From: an uncultured Collinsella sp.
GTDB lineage: Bacteria > Actinomycetota > Coriobacteriia > Coriobacteriales > Coriobacteriaceae
Direction of reading: 5' to 3'
Assembly (NCBI GenBank): GCA_900546105.1
Contig: URBP01000033.1
Span: forward strand, 1-20,652
Length of the DNA: 20,652 nt
A program made the position numbers and the translations under genes. Positions 1-6,392 of the stretch are shown here, piece by piece. Each line of letters begins with the position of its first letter. Within the stretch, counting starts at the first letter, position 1. The notes below the pieces were generated by a model. The model saw nothing but the letters and a program-made list of their open reading frames with translations. It ran no database searches and was not told where the DNA came from.

Positions 1-42
1 AACAAGCAACCAACATATATATCTGAATTTGGATGTGGTGGG

Positions 43-118
43 CACTTTGTTGTTAGGCGCTTTGAGGTGCGAGTGACACTTTGGGATGCGTGGCGCCTTG
101 GGGTGGGGCGATGCTTTG
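43..118. repeat. Degenerate C-x-C-T-T-T-G direct repeats downstream of the TetR gene
   Basis: Five copies of a CxCTTTG-like core followed by G-rich sequence start near 43, 58, 77, 94 and 112, spaced 15-19 bp apart. They lie in the 133-bp stretch after the TetR stop codon, where I see no gene and no clear terminator. The repeats are imperfect and could be a drifted tandem repeat. Confidence 0.3.
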
Positions 119-133
119 GGATGAGCTTCTTAC

Positions 134-673
134 TTAGTTGAAGAGGGGCGCTATGGCTGAGAGGTAGTTTTTGGCTACGTTGGCTTTGTTGGCTTCGAAG
201 TTGTGCCAGGCCCACCATTGGACCATTCCTACGAAGCTTGAGGCTATGTGGTGTAGCAGGAAGCTTCGGTCCATGGTGGCGGCGGGGCCGTTTGGGTCGG
301 TGGGGACGGTTCCGGCTGCTCGTGACATGATGGTCTTGCGGAGGCTGTCGGCGAAGATGCGTGAGCCGGCGCCAGCTACGAGGGCTCGTACGCCCTGGCG
401 GCGTTCCCAGAGGTTGTTGAGGATATGCTCGACTTGTACGAGCGGATCATCGAGCGGTGTGCCATCGTCGTCGAGGGCGTGGGTGCAGATGTCGCTCACG
501 AGTTCGGACAGTAGGTCATCCTTGCTCTTGAAGAGGCCGTAGAATGTCGCGCGGCCTACGTGAGCGCGCGCGATGATGTCGCCGACGGTGATCTTGCCGT
601 AGTCCTCCTCGCGAAGGAGCTCGGAAAATGCCGTGACAATAGCGGCGCGGCTTTTGGTTTTGCGGGCATCCAT
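134..673 (-). CDS. TetR/AcrR family transcriptional regulator
   Basis: A 179-residue one-domain regulator of normal TetR length. The N-terminal helix-turn-helix occupies about residues 8-55, with the typical ITVGDIIARAHVGRATFYGLF recognition region followed by a Lys/Asp-rich turn (KSKDDLL). The remaining helical part, about residues 60-179, would bind an effector that cannot be named from sequence; it holds a Trp-rich stretch (MVQWWAWHNF). The ATG lies 2 bp after the larC stop codon, so the gene is probably co-transcribed and perhaps translationally coupled with larB-larC. By family logic it would repress its own operon. The inverted repeat upstream of larB (2432-2463) is the obvious candidate operator, but that link is inference. 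Family assignment is secure; target and ligand are unknown. Confidence 0.88.
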   Translation of the reverse strand: MDARKTKSRAAIVTAFSELLREEDYGKITVGDIIARAHVGRATFYGLFKSKDDLLSELVSDICTHALDDDGTPLDDPLVQVEHILNNLWERRQGVRALVAGAGSRIFADSLRKTIMSRAAGTVPTDPNGPAATMDRSFLLHHIASSFVGMVQWWAWHNFEANKANVAKNYLSAIAPLFN

Positions 674-675
674 GG

Positions 676-1593
676 CTATGCATCCACATGAACGAGCAAG
701 CAGCGGAGCGTGCCGGAGCAGCCCTCGTAGGGGCGCTTACCGGCGCCGTAGCCGACGGCCTCGATGCGGTAGCGGGCCGGCAGGTGCTCGGACGTGCGCA
801 GTGCGGCGACGATGGCGGCACCCGTGGGCGTCACGAGCTCGCCGGCGACCGGTGCGGGCGTGAGGGCGATATTGTCCGCCTGGCACAGGTTGACGACAGC
901 GGGGACGGGAATGGGCATGAGACCGTGGGCACAGCGGATGGTACCGTGACCCTCAGAGAGCGACTCGACCACGATGTCCTCAATACCCAGGTCATCGAGG
1001 CAGATGGCGACGGAGCAGACGTCGACGATGGAGTCGACGGCGCCCACCTCGTGGAACACGACGGTCTCGGGCGTTTTGCCGTGGGCCTTGGCCTCGGCGG
1101 CGGCGAGCGCGGTAAAGATGGCGAGCGCGCGACGCTTGGCGCCATCGCTTAGCTGCGAGCCATCTATGATGGCGGTGACGTCCGCCAAAGAACGGTGGTG
1201 ATGGTGGTGGGCGTGATGGTGACCCTCGTGGCCATGACCGTGGCCCTCATGGTCATGCTCGTGGCAGTGCTCGTGTTCGTGCTCGCCATGATCATGATGG
1301 TGGTGCTCATGCTCATGTGTGTGCTCGGCAGCTGCTTCGTTGCCGTAGAGCCAGGCCATATCGTGATCGTGGTTCTCGAGTTCCTCTGCAAGCTGGACGT
1401 CGAAATCGCAGGCGTTGATGCCATGCTTGCTTACGCGTGTGACGGCGATCGTAAAGCCGTCGACCGGCAGCGTGGCGAGCTGCTCGCGCAGGTGCTCCTC
1501 GCTGGCGCCTAGGTCGAGCAGGGCCGCGACGGTCATATCGCCGCTGATGCCCGAGGTGCCGTCGATGATAAGCGTGTGCTGATGATTGGACAT
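676..1593 (-). CDS. larC: LarC-type nickel insertion protein, first domain only, with His-rich insert
   Basis: The protein begins with the LarC signature (GTSGISGDM, residues 12-20) and has the conserved FHEVGAVDSIVD region near 180-191. In the characterised family, LarC inserts nickel into the pyridinium-dithiocarboxylate cofactor of lactate racemase in a CTP-dependent reaction. Residues about 91-133 form a His-rich segment (about 25 His of 43, mixed with Glu, Asp and Gly), plausibly a nickel store. Complete LarC has a second domain (LarC2), reached in Lactobacillus plantarum through a ribosomal frameshift. Here the 305-residue protein stops after the GYGAGKRPYEGCSGTLRCLL motif that closes LarC1, and the TetR gene begins 2 bp later, so no LarC2 can be encoded in place. 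The gene follows larB by 10 bp. The family is clear; the activity of this short form is uncertain. Confidence 0.85.
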   Translation of the reverse strand: MSNHQHTLIIDGTSGISGDMTVAALLDLGASEEHLREQLATLPVDGFTIAVTRVSKHGINACDFDVQLAEELENHDHDMAWLYGNEAAAEHTHEHEHHHHDHGEHEHEHCHEHDHEGHGHGHEGHHHAHHHHHRSLADVTAIIDGSQLSDGAKRRALAIFTALAAAEAKAHGKTPETVVFHEVGAVDSIVDVCSVAICLDDLGIEDIVVESLSEGHGTIRCAHGLMPIPVPAVVNLCQADNIALTPAPVAGELVTPTGAAIVAALRTSEHLPARYRIEAVGYGAGKRPYEGCSGTLRCLLVHVDA

Positions 1594-1603
1594 GGAATGC
1601 TCC

Positions 1604-2386
1604 TTAACGGGCGCAGGGCGTGCCGGCGCTCAGATGATTGATAAGACTTGCCTGGTAGGCGGCACCAAAGCCGTTGTCGATGTTGACGACCGAAACGCCG
1701 CTGGCACAGGAGTTGAGCATGGCGAGCAGCGCGGCTACGCCACCAAAGCTCGCGCCGTAACCCACGCTGGTGGGAACGGCGATGACCGGACAGCTCACCA
1801 GGCCGCCGATAACGCTCGCCAACGCGCCCTCCATGCCGGCAATGGCGATGACCACCTGTGCCTGGGCAAGTTCCTCGGCATGCGCAAGCAGACGGTGCAG
1901 GCCGGCGACACCCACGTCGTAGAGGCGGTCGACCTCGTTGCCATAGAACTCGGCCGTCAACGCGGCTTCTTCGGCGACGGGCAGGTCGCTCGTGCCGGCG
2001 CAGGCGACGACGATGCGTCCGTTGCCGGTAGGGGAGGGCTTGCCGCCCACGAGGGCGAGCTGTGCGTCCGGGACATATCCCAGGTCGATGCCGTTGCCAA
2101 GAAGTTCAGCGGTGCGCGCGGCTTTTTCGGCATCCAGGCGCGTGACCAGGATACGCTCCTGGCCGGCATCGCGCAGTGCTTCGATAATGGCGGCAATCTG
2201 ATCGGCGGTTTTACCGGCCCCGTAGACAACCTCGCCGGCCCCCTGGCGCACCCCGCGCGAAAGATCGAGCTGCGCAAAGCCCAAATCGGCGGTCGGAGCC
2301 GTCTGGATGCGCGTGAGGGCGTCGGCAGGGGTGACTGCTCCGCCGGCAACGTCGCTCAGCAATTGCTCAAGATCTCGCTTATCCAT
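1604..2386 (-). CDS. larB: LarB, pyridinium-3,5-biscarboxylate mononucleotide synthase
   Basis: LarB carboxylates nicotinic acid adenine dinucleotide and releases AMP, the first step in making the nickel-pincer cofactor of lactate racemase and related enzymes. The C-terminal half is PurE-like and carries the family hallmarks: AIAGMEGALASVIGG, a CPVIAVPTSVGYGASFGG stretch, and LNSCASGVSVVNIDNGFG, which contains the cysteine known to be catalytic in LarB. I chose the ATG at 2386 (MDKRDLEQLL, 260 residues) because a GAAGGGAA Shine-Dalgarno lies just before it. An upstream in-frame ATG at 2419 would add 11 residues and has poorer support. It is the first gene of larB-larC-tetR. No larA or larE is in the window, so the consuming enzyme must lie elsewhere. 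Confidence 0.9.
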   Translation of the reverse strand: MDKRDLEQLLSDVAGGAVTPADALTRIQTAPTADLGFAQLDLSRGVRQGAGEVVYGAGKTADQIAAIIEALRDAGQERILVTRLDAEKAARTAELLGNGIDLGYVPDAQLALVGGKPSPTGNGRIVVACAGTSDLPVAEEAALTAEFYGNEVDRLYDVGVAGLHRLLAHAEELAQAQVVIAIAGMEGALASVIGGLVSCPVIAVPTSVGYGASFGGVAALLAMLNSCASGVSVVNIDNGFGAAYQASLINHLSAGTPCAR

Positions 2387-2431
2387 ATATGTTCCCTTCG
2401 ACGGCGCAAAGTCTAGCACTCAAAGGGTATA

Positions 2432-2463
2432 TTTCCGAACACTAAGACAAAATTGTTCGGAAA
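2432..2463. promoter_or_regulatory. Perfect 10-12-10 inverted repeat upstream of larB
   Basis: TTTCCGAACA (2432-2441) and its exact reverse complement TGTTCGGAAA (2454-2463) flank a 12-bp AT-rich spacer. The repeat lies 46-77 bp before the larB start and has no U-tract on either strand, so it looks like an operator rather than a terminator. A second, weaker dyad (TCCAATTGTTGGA, 2480-2492) lies farther upstream. The TetR protein encoded at the end of the operon is the natural candidate binder. Confidence 0.55.
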
Positions 2464-2500
2464 CTATAGGACAGACTGATCCAATTGTTGGACGGATCGA

Positions 2501-3136
2501 CTAGTCGCGCAGGATGATGTCCATGGCGAGCATCAGGTTGCGCTCGTCGATGGTAAACGGGGCGGCCTCGCGCGTCTTGGGCTTGGCGCAAAACGCGATG
2601 CCCGTGCCTGCGGCCTGGATCATGGGGATGTCGTTGGCGCCGTCGCCGATCGCGACGGTATGGGCCATATCGACACCGCACTCAACTGCCCAGTCCAGCA
2701 GCTGGATAAGCTTGGATTCCTTGGTCACGATGTCCGCAGCCAACTTACCGGTGAGCTTGCCGTCCACGACCTCCAGGCGGTTAGCGAGGCAAAAGTCGAT
2801 GCCCGCGGCGGCCACGATCTTATCGGCGACCTCGTGAAAGCCGCCGCTTACCACGCCGACTTTCCAGCCCTTGCTGTGCGCCGAGCGCACAAGCTCCAGC
2901 GCGCCGGGGGTAAACGTCACGCGCTCAAACGTGCGCTCGAACACGCTCTCGTCCAAGCCGGCAAGCAGCCCCACGCGCTCCTCGAGCGCCTGCTTAAAGT
3001 CAAGCTCGCCGCGCATGGCGCGCTCAGTGATCTTCGCCACTTGCTCGCCTACGCCGGCCTCCTCGCCCAAAAGATCGATAACCTCCTGGTTGATGAGTGT
3101 GGAGTCGATATCCATAACGATGAGGCGTGCAGTCAT
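2501..3136 (-). CDS. serB: Phosphoserine phosphatase SerB
   Basis: A 211-residue HAD-superfamily phosphatase that would perform the last step of serine synthesis, phosphoserine to serine. All HAD motifs are present: MDIDST (residues 8-13) with the nucleophile Asp9 and acid/base Asp11, SGG at 97-99, the motif III Lys in TKESK near 138-142, and GDGAND at 164-169. The cap region between motifs I and II matches SerB-type enzymes, and there is no N-terminal ACT domain. The start at 3136 (MTARLIVMDIDST) is preceded by GGAAAGG at proper spacing; a longer in-frame start at 3181 lacks such a site. It is transcribed divergently from aspS, and the larB upstream region begins directly after its stop. Close relatives act on homoserine phosphate, but SerB is the most likely call. 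Confidence 0.92.
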   Translation of the reverse strand: MTARLIVMDIDSTLINQEVIDLLGEEAGVGEQVAKITERAMRGELDFKQALEERVGLLAGLDESVFERTFERVTFTPGALELVRSAHSKGWKVGVVSGGFHEVADKIVAAAGIDFCLANRLEVVDGKLTGKLAADIVTKESKLIQLLDWAVECGVDMAHTVAIGDGANDIPMIQAAGTGIAFCAKPKTREAAPFTIDERNLMLAMDIILRD

Positions 3137-3329
3137 GGCGGGCCTTTCCGAGTGCAGTTGTATTGCGGCACATTGTCGCACGTGGCACGCCTTGGCGACG
3201 GCCGCGGTGCACCAATTGTTTCGTCTCCGTCAAGTCTTTGGGCATGAGCTACTTTTTCGCGGCACATCGACACAGGTGCGATAAGATAGAACGCCATGCC
3301 TGGCTGCGCGGTTTACGCAGGCTGGGCAA

Positions 3330-3371
3330 ATCTGTACGACGCCGCCCGGAACGACACGGGGCGGCACAGAT
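3330..3371 (+). promoter_or_regulatory. Two-part stem-loop just before the aspS ribosome-binding site
   Basis: ATCTGT (3330-3335) pairs with ACAGAT (3366-3371), and GCCGCCC (3341-3347) pairs with GGGCGGC (3359-3365). A 5-nt bulge on the left side and an 11-nt loop complete the structure. It ends 4 nt before the strong AAAGGAGGA Shine-Dalgarno, so it could influence aspS translation. It lacks T-box sequence signatures. Confidence 0.4.
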
Positions 3372-3392
3372 CCATAAAGGAGGATCACTGGT

Positions 3393-5180
3393 ATGAGCCA
3401 GACCCGTCCCATTGACGAGCATTCCATGCACACCCGTACCTGCGGCGAGCTTCGCTTCGAGAACGTGGGCGAAGAAGTCACCCTCACCGGTTGGGTGAGC
3501 CGTCGCCGCGACCACGGCGGCCTTATCTTCTGCGACCTTCGCGATCGCGAGGGCATCACGCAGCTCACCTTCGACCCCGAGCATTCCGACGGCGATGCCT
3601 TTAAGATCGCCGAGACCATGCGTCCCGAGTGGCCCATCAAGATTCACGGCGTCGTGCGCGCCCGTGGCGAGGAGACCACCAACACCAAGCTCGCGACCGG
3701 CGAGATCGAGGTCCTGACCGATCATGCCGAGGTGCTCAACACTTCCGTCACCCCGCCGTTCCAGATCGAGGACGGCATCGAGACCAGCGAGGACACCCGC
3801 CTGCGCTATCGCTATCTGGACCTCCGTCGTCCCGAGATGATGGCCAACCTCAAGCTGCGCTCCGACTTTACCTTTGCCATTCGCGAGGCGCTGCACAACC
3901 GTGAGTTCATGGAGGTCGAGACGCCCTCCCTGTTCAAGTCCACGCCCGAGGGTGCCCGCGACTTCATCGTCCCCAGCCGCATCCAGCCGGGCAACTTCTA
4001 TGCCCTGCCGCAGTCCCCGCAGCTCCTGAAGCAGCTGCTTATGGTCGGTGGCGTCGAGCGCTACTATCAGGTTGCCAAGTGCTTCCGCGACGAGGACTTG
4101 CGTGCCGACCGTCAGCCCGAGTTCACCCAGGTCGATATCGAGATGTCCTTCGTGGACCAGAACGACGTTATGAGCGCGCTCGAAGAGGTCCTGGCCGACG
4201 CCTTCGGCCGCATGGGTGTCGAGATGCCCACGCCGCTGCGTCGCATGGACTATTGGGAGGCCATGGACACCTATGGCTCCGACAAGCCCGATACTCGCTA
4301 CGGCATGCACCTGGTCGACCTGACCGACATCTTTGCCAACTCCAAGTTCAAGGTCTTCGCGACTGCCGCTAACGAGGAGGGCTCGGTTGTCAAGGCCATC
4401 AACGCCAAGGGCGCCGGTGCCTGGGCTCGCGCCAAGATCGATAAGCTTGCCGGCGTGGCTTCCACGTTTGGCGCCAAGGGCCTGGCCTGGATCGCATTCC
4501 GCGAGGACGGCTCCATCAACAGCCCCATCGTCAAGTTCTTCTCGGACGAGGAGATGGCTGCCCTGCGCGAGCGCATGGACGTCGAGCCCGGCGACCTTGT
4601 GATGTTCGCCGCCGGCCCGCGCCTGCTCTCCGACGAGATCCTGGGCGGCATGCGTTCCCACATGGCTAACGCGCTCGAGATCAAGCGCGAGGGCCACGAC
4701 TTCCTGTGGGTCGTCAACTTCCCGCTGTTCCACTGGGACGAGGACCGCAAGGCTTACGCTGCCGAGCACCAGCCCTTCACCCTGCCGACCGAGACCGACA
4801 TCGCCAAGATCGAGGCCAATCCGTTGGCAGCCGGTTCTTGCACCTACGACTTTGTCATGGACGGCTTTGAGGCCGGCGGCGGCGGTATGCGTATCCACAA
4901 CGCCGAGATGCAGATGTCCATGCTCAAGCTCCTGGGCTTTACCGAGGAGCGCGCCGAGTCGCAGTTCGGCTTCCTCATGGAGGCGCTCAAGTTTGGTGCG
5001 CCCCCGATGGGCGGTTTTGCTCTGGGCCTGGACCGCGTGTGCATGCTGCTCACCGGTTCCGACTCCATCCGCGACGTCATGGCGTTCCCCAAGACGGCCA
5101 GCGGCTCCGACCTCATGTCGGGCGCCCCGAGTGCCGTTTCCGGCGCCCAGCTCAAGGACGTCAGCCTGCGCTTGATGTAG
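3393..5180 (+). CDS. aspS: Aspartyl-tRNA synthetase, probably non-discriminating
   Basis: A full-length (595 aa) bacterial-type class IIb synthetase that charges tRNA with aspartate in the cytoplasm. It has an N-terminal OB-fold anticodon-binding domain (about 10-120), the catalytic core with the YRYLDLRRPEM helix, the flipping-loop region, motif 2 (FRDEDLRADRQPEF from residue 231), the bacterial GAD insertion in the middle, and motif 3 (GLDRV near 545). The start has a strong AAAGGAGGA; a second Met 11 residues in (MHTRTC) is the usual family start and cannot be excluded. In the anticodon-binding domain the RRRDHGG motif has His41 where the discriminating E. coli enzyme has Leu30. Family studies associate His there with enzymes that also charge tRNA-Asn, so GatCAB-dependent Asn-tRNA formation is inferred. 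A terminator follows. Confidence 0.97.
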   Translation: MSQTRPIDEHSMHTRTCGELRFENVGEEVTLTGWVSRRRDHGGLIFCDLRDREGITQLTFDPEHSDGDAFKIAETMRPEWPIKIHGVVRARGEETTNTKLATGEIEVLTDHAEVLNTSVTPPFQIEDGIETSEDTRLRYRYLDLRRPEMMANLKLRSDFTFAIREALHNREFMEVETPSLFKSTPEGARDFIVPSRIQPGNFYALPQSPQLLKQLLMVGGVERYYQVAKCFRDEDLRADRQPEFTQVDIEMSFVDQNDVMSALEEVLADAFGRMGVEMPTPLRRMDYWEAMDTYGSDKPDTRYGMHLVDLTDIFANSKFKVFATAANEEGSVVKAINAKGAGAWARAKIDKLAGVASTFGAKGLAWIAFREDGSINSPIVKFFSDEEMAALRERMDVEPGDLVMFAAGPRLLSDEILGGMRSHMANALEIKREGHDFLWVVNFPLFHWDEDRKAYAAEHQPFTLPTETDIAKIEANPLAAGSCTYDFVMDGFEAGGGGMRIHNAEMQMSMLKLLGFTEERAESQFGFLMEALKFGAPPMGGFALGLDRVCMLLTGSDSIRDVMAFPKTASGSDLMSGAPSAVSGAQLKDVSLRLM

Positions 5181-5205
5181 GCAAGCGGCTACATATTGCC
5201 CGTAA

Positions 5206-5238
5206 CGAGGGAAGGACACGTGCCTTCCCTCGTTTTTT
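5206..5238 (+). terminator. Rho-independent terminator of aspS
   Basis: A perfect 10-bp stem (CGAGGGAAGG, 5206-5215, with CCTTCCCTCG, 5223-5232) encloses a 7-nt loop and is followed by six T residues (5233-5238). It lies 26 bp after the aspS stop codon. Confidence 0.93.
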
Positions 5239-5263
5239 GTGGGACGGGGGTGCGCCGGTAACG

Positions 5264-5269
5264 TACAAT
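5264..5269 (+). promoter_or_regulatory. Possible -10 element (TACAAT) of the HPr gene
   Basis: TACAAT lies 55 bp before the HPr start codon and directly after the aspS terminator, where a new promoter is expected. The upstream hexamer at suitable distance (TGGGAC) is a weak -35 match. Confidence 0.3.
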
Positions 5270-5324
5270 AACTACCACGTGGCTGGGTTTTGCCGGCCGA
5301 ATGTGCGACGTCGTGGGAGGGGAC

Positions 5325-5573
5325 ATGGTCGAGTTTACAAAGACGATTAAAGATCCGTTGGGATTGCATGCCCGCCCGGTTGCGCTGCTCTATGACATTA
5401 TTGCCAAGCATCGTAGCAACGTATCGGTCAGCATCGGCGATCGCCATACCGACGGCCGCGATGTGATGGGACTCATGGCTCTCTACGGCGAATGTGGCGA
5501 AGACATCGTGTTCCGCGTTTCGGGCGTGGACGAGGCCTCGTGCGTCACGTCGATCAGAAACCTCTCGCTCTAA
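5325..5573 (+). CDS. HPr-family phosphocarrier protein with Asp at position 46
   Basis: An 82-residue HPr-like protein. In the PTS, HPr takes phosphate from enzyme I on His15 and passes it to sugar-specific EIIA domains. The active-site segment GLHARPV is intact with His15 and Arg17 at the exact HPr positions. In the second functional region, where Bacillus HPr reads KSIMGVM with regulatory Ser46, this protein reads RDVMGLM, so residue 46 is Asp without any gap in the alignment. HPr kinase/phosphorylase therefore has no serine to modify there. The ATG at 5325 has GGGAGGGG before it, and an upstream in-frame ATG at 5301 is less likely. It stands alone with no ptsI beside it, so it may be the general HPr or a specialised paralogue. 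Confidence 0.85.
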   Translation: MVEFTKTIKDPLGLHARPVALLYDIIAKHRSNVSVSIGDRHTDGRDVMGLMALYGECGEDIVFRVSGVDEASCVTSIRNLSL

Positions 5574-5583
5574 AGCGCAACAA

Positions 5584-5621
5584 TGTGACGAAGGGACAGT
5601 CCCTTTGTCACATCTTTCTTT
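5584..5621 (+). terminator. Palindromic terminator after the HPr gene; REP-like GGGAC/GTCCC sequence
   Basis: TGTGAC, AAGGGAC and their complements GTCCCTT, GTCACA form a 29-bp dyad centred on 5598, with one G-T pair, followed by TCTTTCTTTG. It is 10 bp downstream of the HPr stop. The stem is nearly loopless as DNA, and the GGGAC/GTCCC core resembles other intergenic sequences in the window (about 8831 and 9104), so it may also belong to a dispersed palindromic repeat family. Confidence 0.65.
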
Positions 5622-5670
5622 GTTGCATATAGGAAACTTTTCCGAAAACTGAATAGGGACCCTTTCCAAA

Positions 5671-5691
5671 AAGTTAGCCACGTGCTAGTTT
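5671..5691. promoter_or_regulatory. Candidate DtxR/IdeR-like site upstream of feoA1
   Basis: AAGTTAG (5671-5677) and CTAGTTT (5685-5691) are separated by 7 bp. The left half is identical to, and the right half resembles, the perfect palindrome before feoB (6298-6317). It lies 75-95 bp before the feoA1 start. This copy is degenerate, so iron control here is a weaker inference. Confidence 0.4.
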
Positions 5692-5765
5692 ACTGTAGCG
5701 AACATAGACGTGGTTAACTTTTGCTGCGTCGATGTTGAGGACGAACTGACGTTAGGAGCACACTC

Positions 5766-6008
5766 ATGTCTTGCGGACCGCAGATGCCGGCCATGCCGCT
5801 TTCGATGGTGAAAGCGGGCGAAACCGTGCACGTGTCTCGTGTAAAGGGCAATGAGGACATGAAGCACCACCTCAAGGACCTCGGCTTTGTCGAGGGCAGT
5901 GAGGTTCACGTGGTGAGTTCGAGTGGCGCCAATATCATCGTCACCGTGCTGGGCGCACGCTTTGGTATCGATACCAAGGTCGCCATGCACATCATGACCG
6001 TCGGTTAG
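5766..6008 (+). CDS. feoA: FeoA-family ferrous iron transport protein (first copy)
   Basis: An 80-residue SH3-like FeoA protein of family-typical length. FeoA proteins are small cytosolic partners of the FeoB permease, thought to modulate its GTPase or transport activity. The pattern MVKAGETVHVSRVKGNEDMKHHLKDLGFVEGSEV matches the FeoA core of two opening strands, then a helix ending in DLGFVEG. The C-terminal strands run to the end (KVAMHIMTVG). The start at 5766 has AGGAG at good spacing; the extra N-terminal MSCGPQMPAMPLS precedes the domain. It begins the feoA-feoA-feoB cluster, with 39 bp to the second feoA. Having two FeoA genes before feoB is seen in several anaerobes. Confidence 0.9.
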   Translation: MSCGPQMPAMPLSMVKAGETVHVSRVKGNEDMKHHLKDLGFVEGSEVHVVSSSGANIIVTVLGARFGIDTKVAMHIMTVG

Positions 6009-6047
6009 TTCGCAGCATTTCATAAAAGCTGAAAGGGGGAAAAGAAT

Positions 6048-6269
6048 ATGAAGACGTTGGGTGACGTTAAGGTGGGCGAGAGCTCTACCATCGTCAAGCT
6101 TCACGGCGAGGGCGCGCTTCGCCGTCACCTTATGGACCTGGGCCTCATCAAGGGCACTTCGTTCAAGGTCGTTAAGGTTGCACCGCTCGGAGATCCGGTC
6201 GAGATCAACGTGCGCGGCTACGAGCTTTCCATCCGCAAGGAGGAGGCTGCCGTCGTCGAGGTCCAGTAA
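6048..6269 (+). CDS. feoA: FeoA-family ferrous iron transport protein (second copy)
   Basis: A 73-residue FeoA domain, with the same fold as its neighbour but clearly diverged: TLGDVKVGESSTIVKLHGEGALRRHLMDLGLIKGTSFKVVKVAPLGDPVEINVRGYELSIRKEEAAVVEV. The DLGLIKG turn and the closing GYELSIRKEEA segment are classic FeoA. The GDPVEI loop, retained here but altered in the first copy, makes this the more canonical FeoA. A purine-rich AAAGGGGGAAAAG precedes the ATG. A 123-bp gap with a DtxR-like palindrome separates it from feoB, so feoB may have its own iron-sensing promoter in addition to read-through. Confidence 0.92.
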   Translation: MKTLGDVKVGESSTIVKLHGEGALRRHLMDLGLIKGTSFKVVKVAPLGDPVEINVRGYELSIRKEEAAVVEVQ

Positions 6270-6297
6270 GGGCTCGCGACGTATATTTCTGCAGATA

Positions 6298-6317
6298 AAG
6301 TTAGGTTTTTCTAACTT
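6298..6317. promoter_or_regulatory. DtxR/IdeR-like iron box upstream of feoB
   Basis: AAGTTAG (6298-6304), GTTTTT, CTAACTT (6311-6317) is a perfect 7-6-7 palindrome. TTAGGTTTTTCTAACTTAA (6301-6319) closely follows the actinobacterial DtxR/IdeR box TTAGGTTAGNCTAACCTAA. Iron-bound repressor binding here would shut off feoB when iron is plentiful. The match is seen directly; the regulator is not in the window. Confidence 0.65.
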
Positions 6318-6392
6318 AATGCTGCAACTTTGAAGCACATTATCCAGCCTGCGTGGAGAAAGCAGCGCGGGCACACAAGGAAGAAGGATTGA

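Noticed and set aside
1195..1512. 105-codon plus-strand frame rich in Val, Met and Leu that resembles a membrane protein
   Set aside because: It is the complement of the His-codon-rich stretch of larC; hydrophobic residues arise from reading CAT/CAC codons in reverse.
3249..5681. 810-codon open frame on the minus strand opposite aspS
   Set aside because: It is the antisense shadow of a GC-rich synthetase gene; the protein has no recognisable domain, and it crosses a terminator and the HPr gene.
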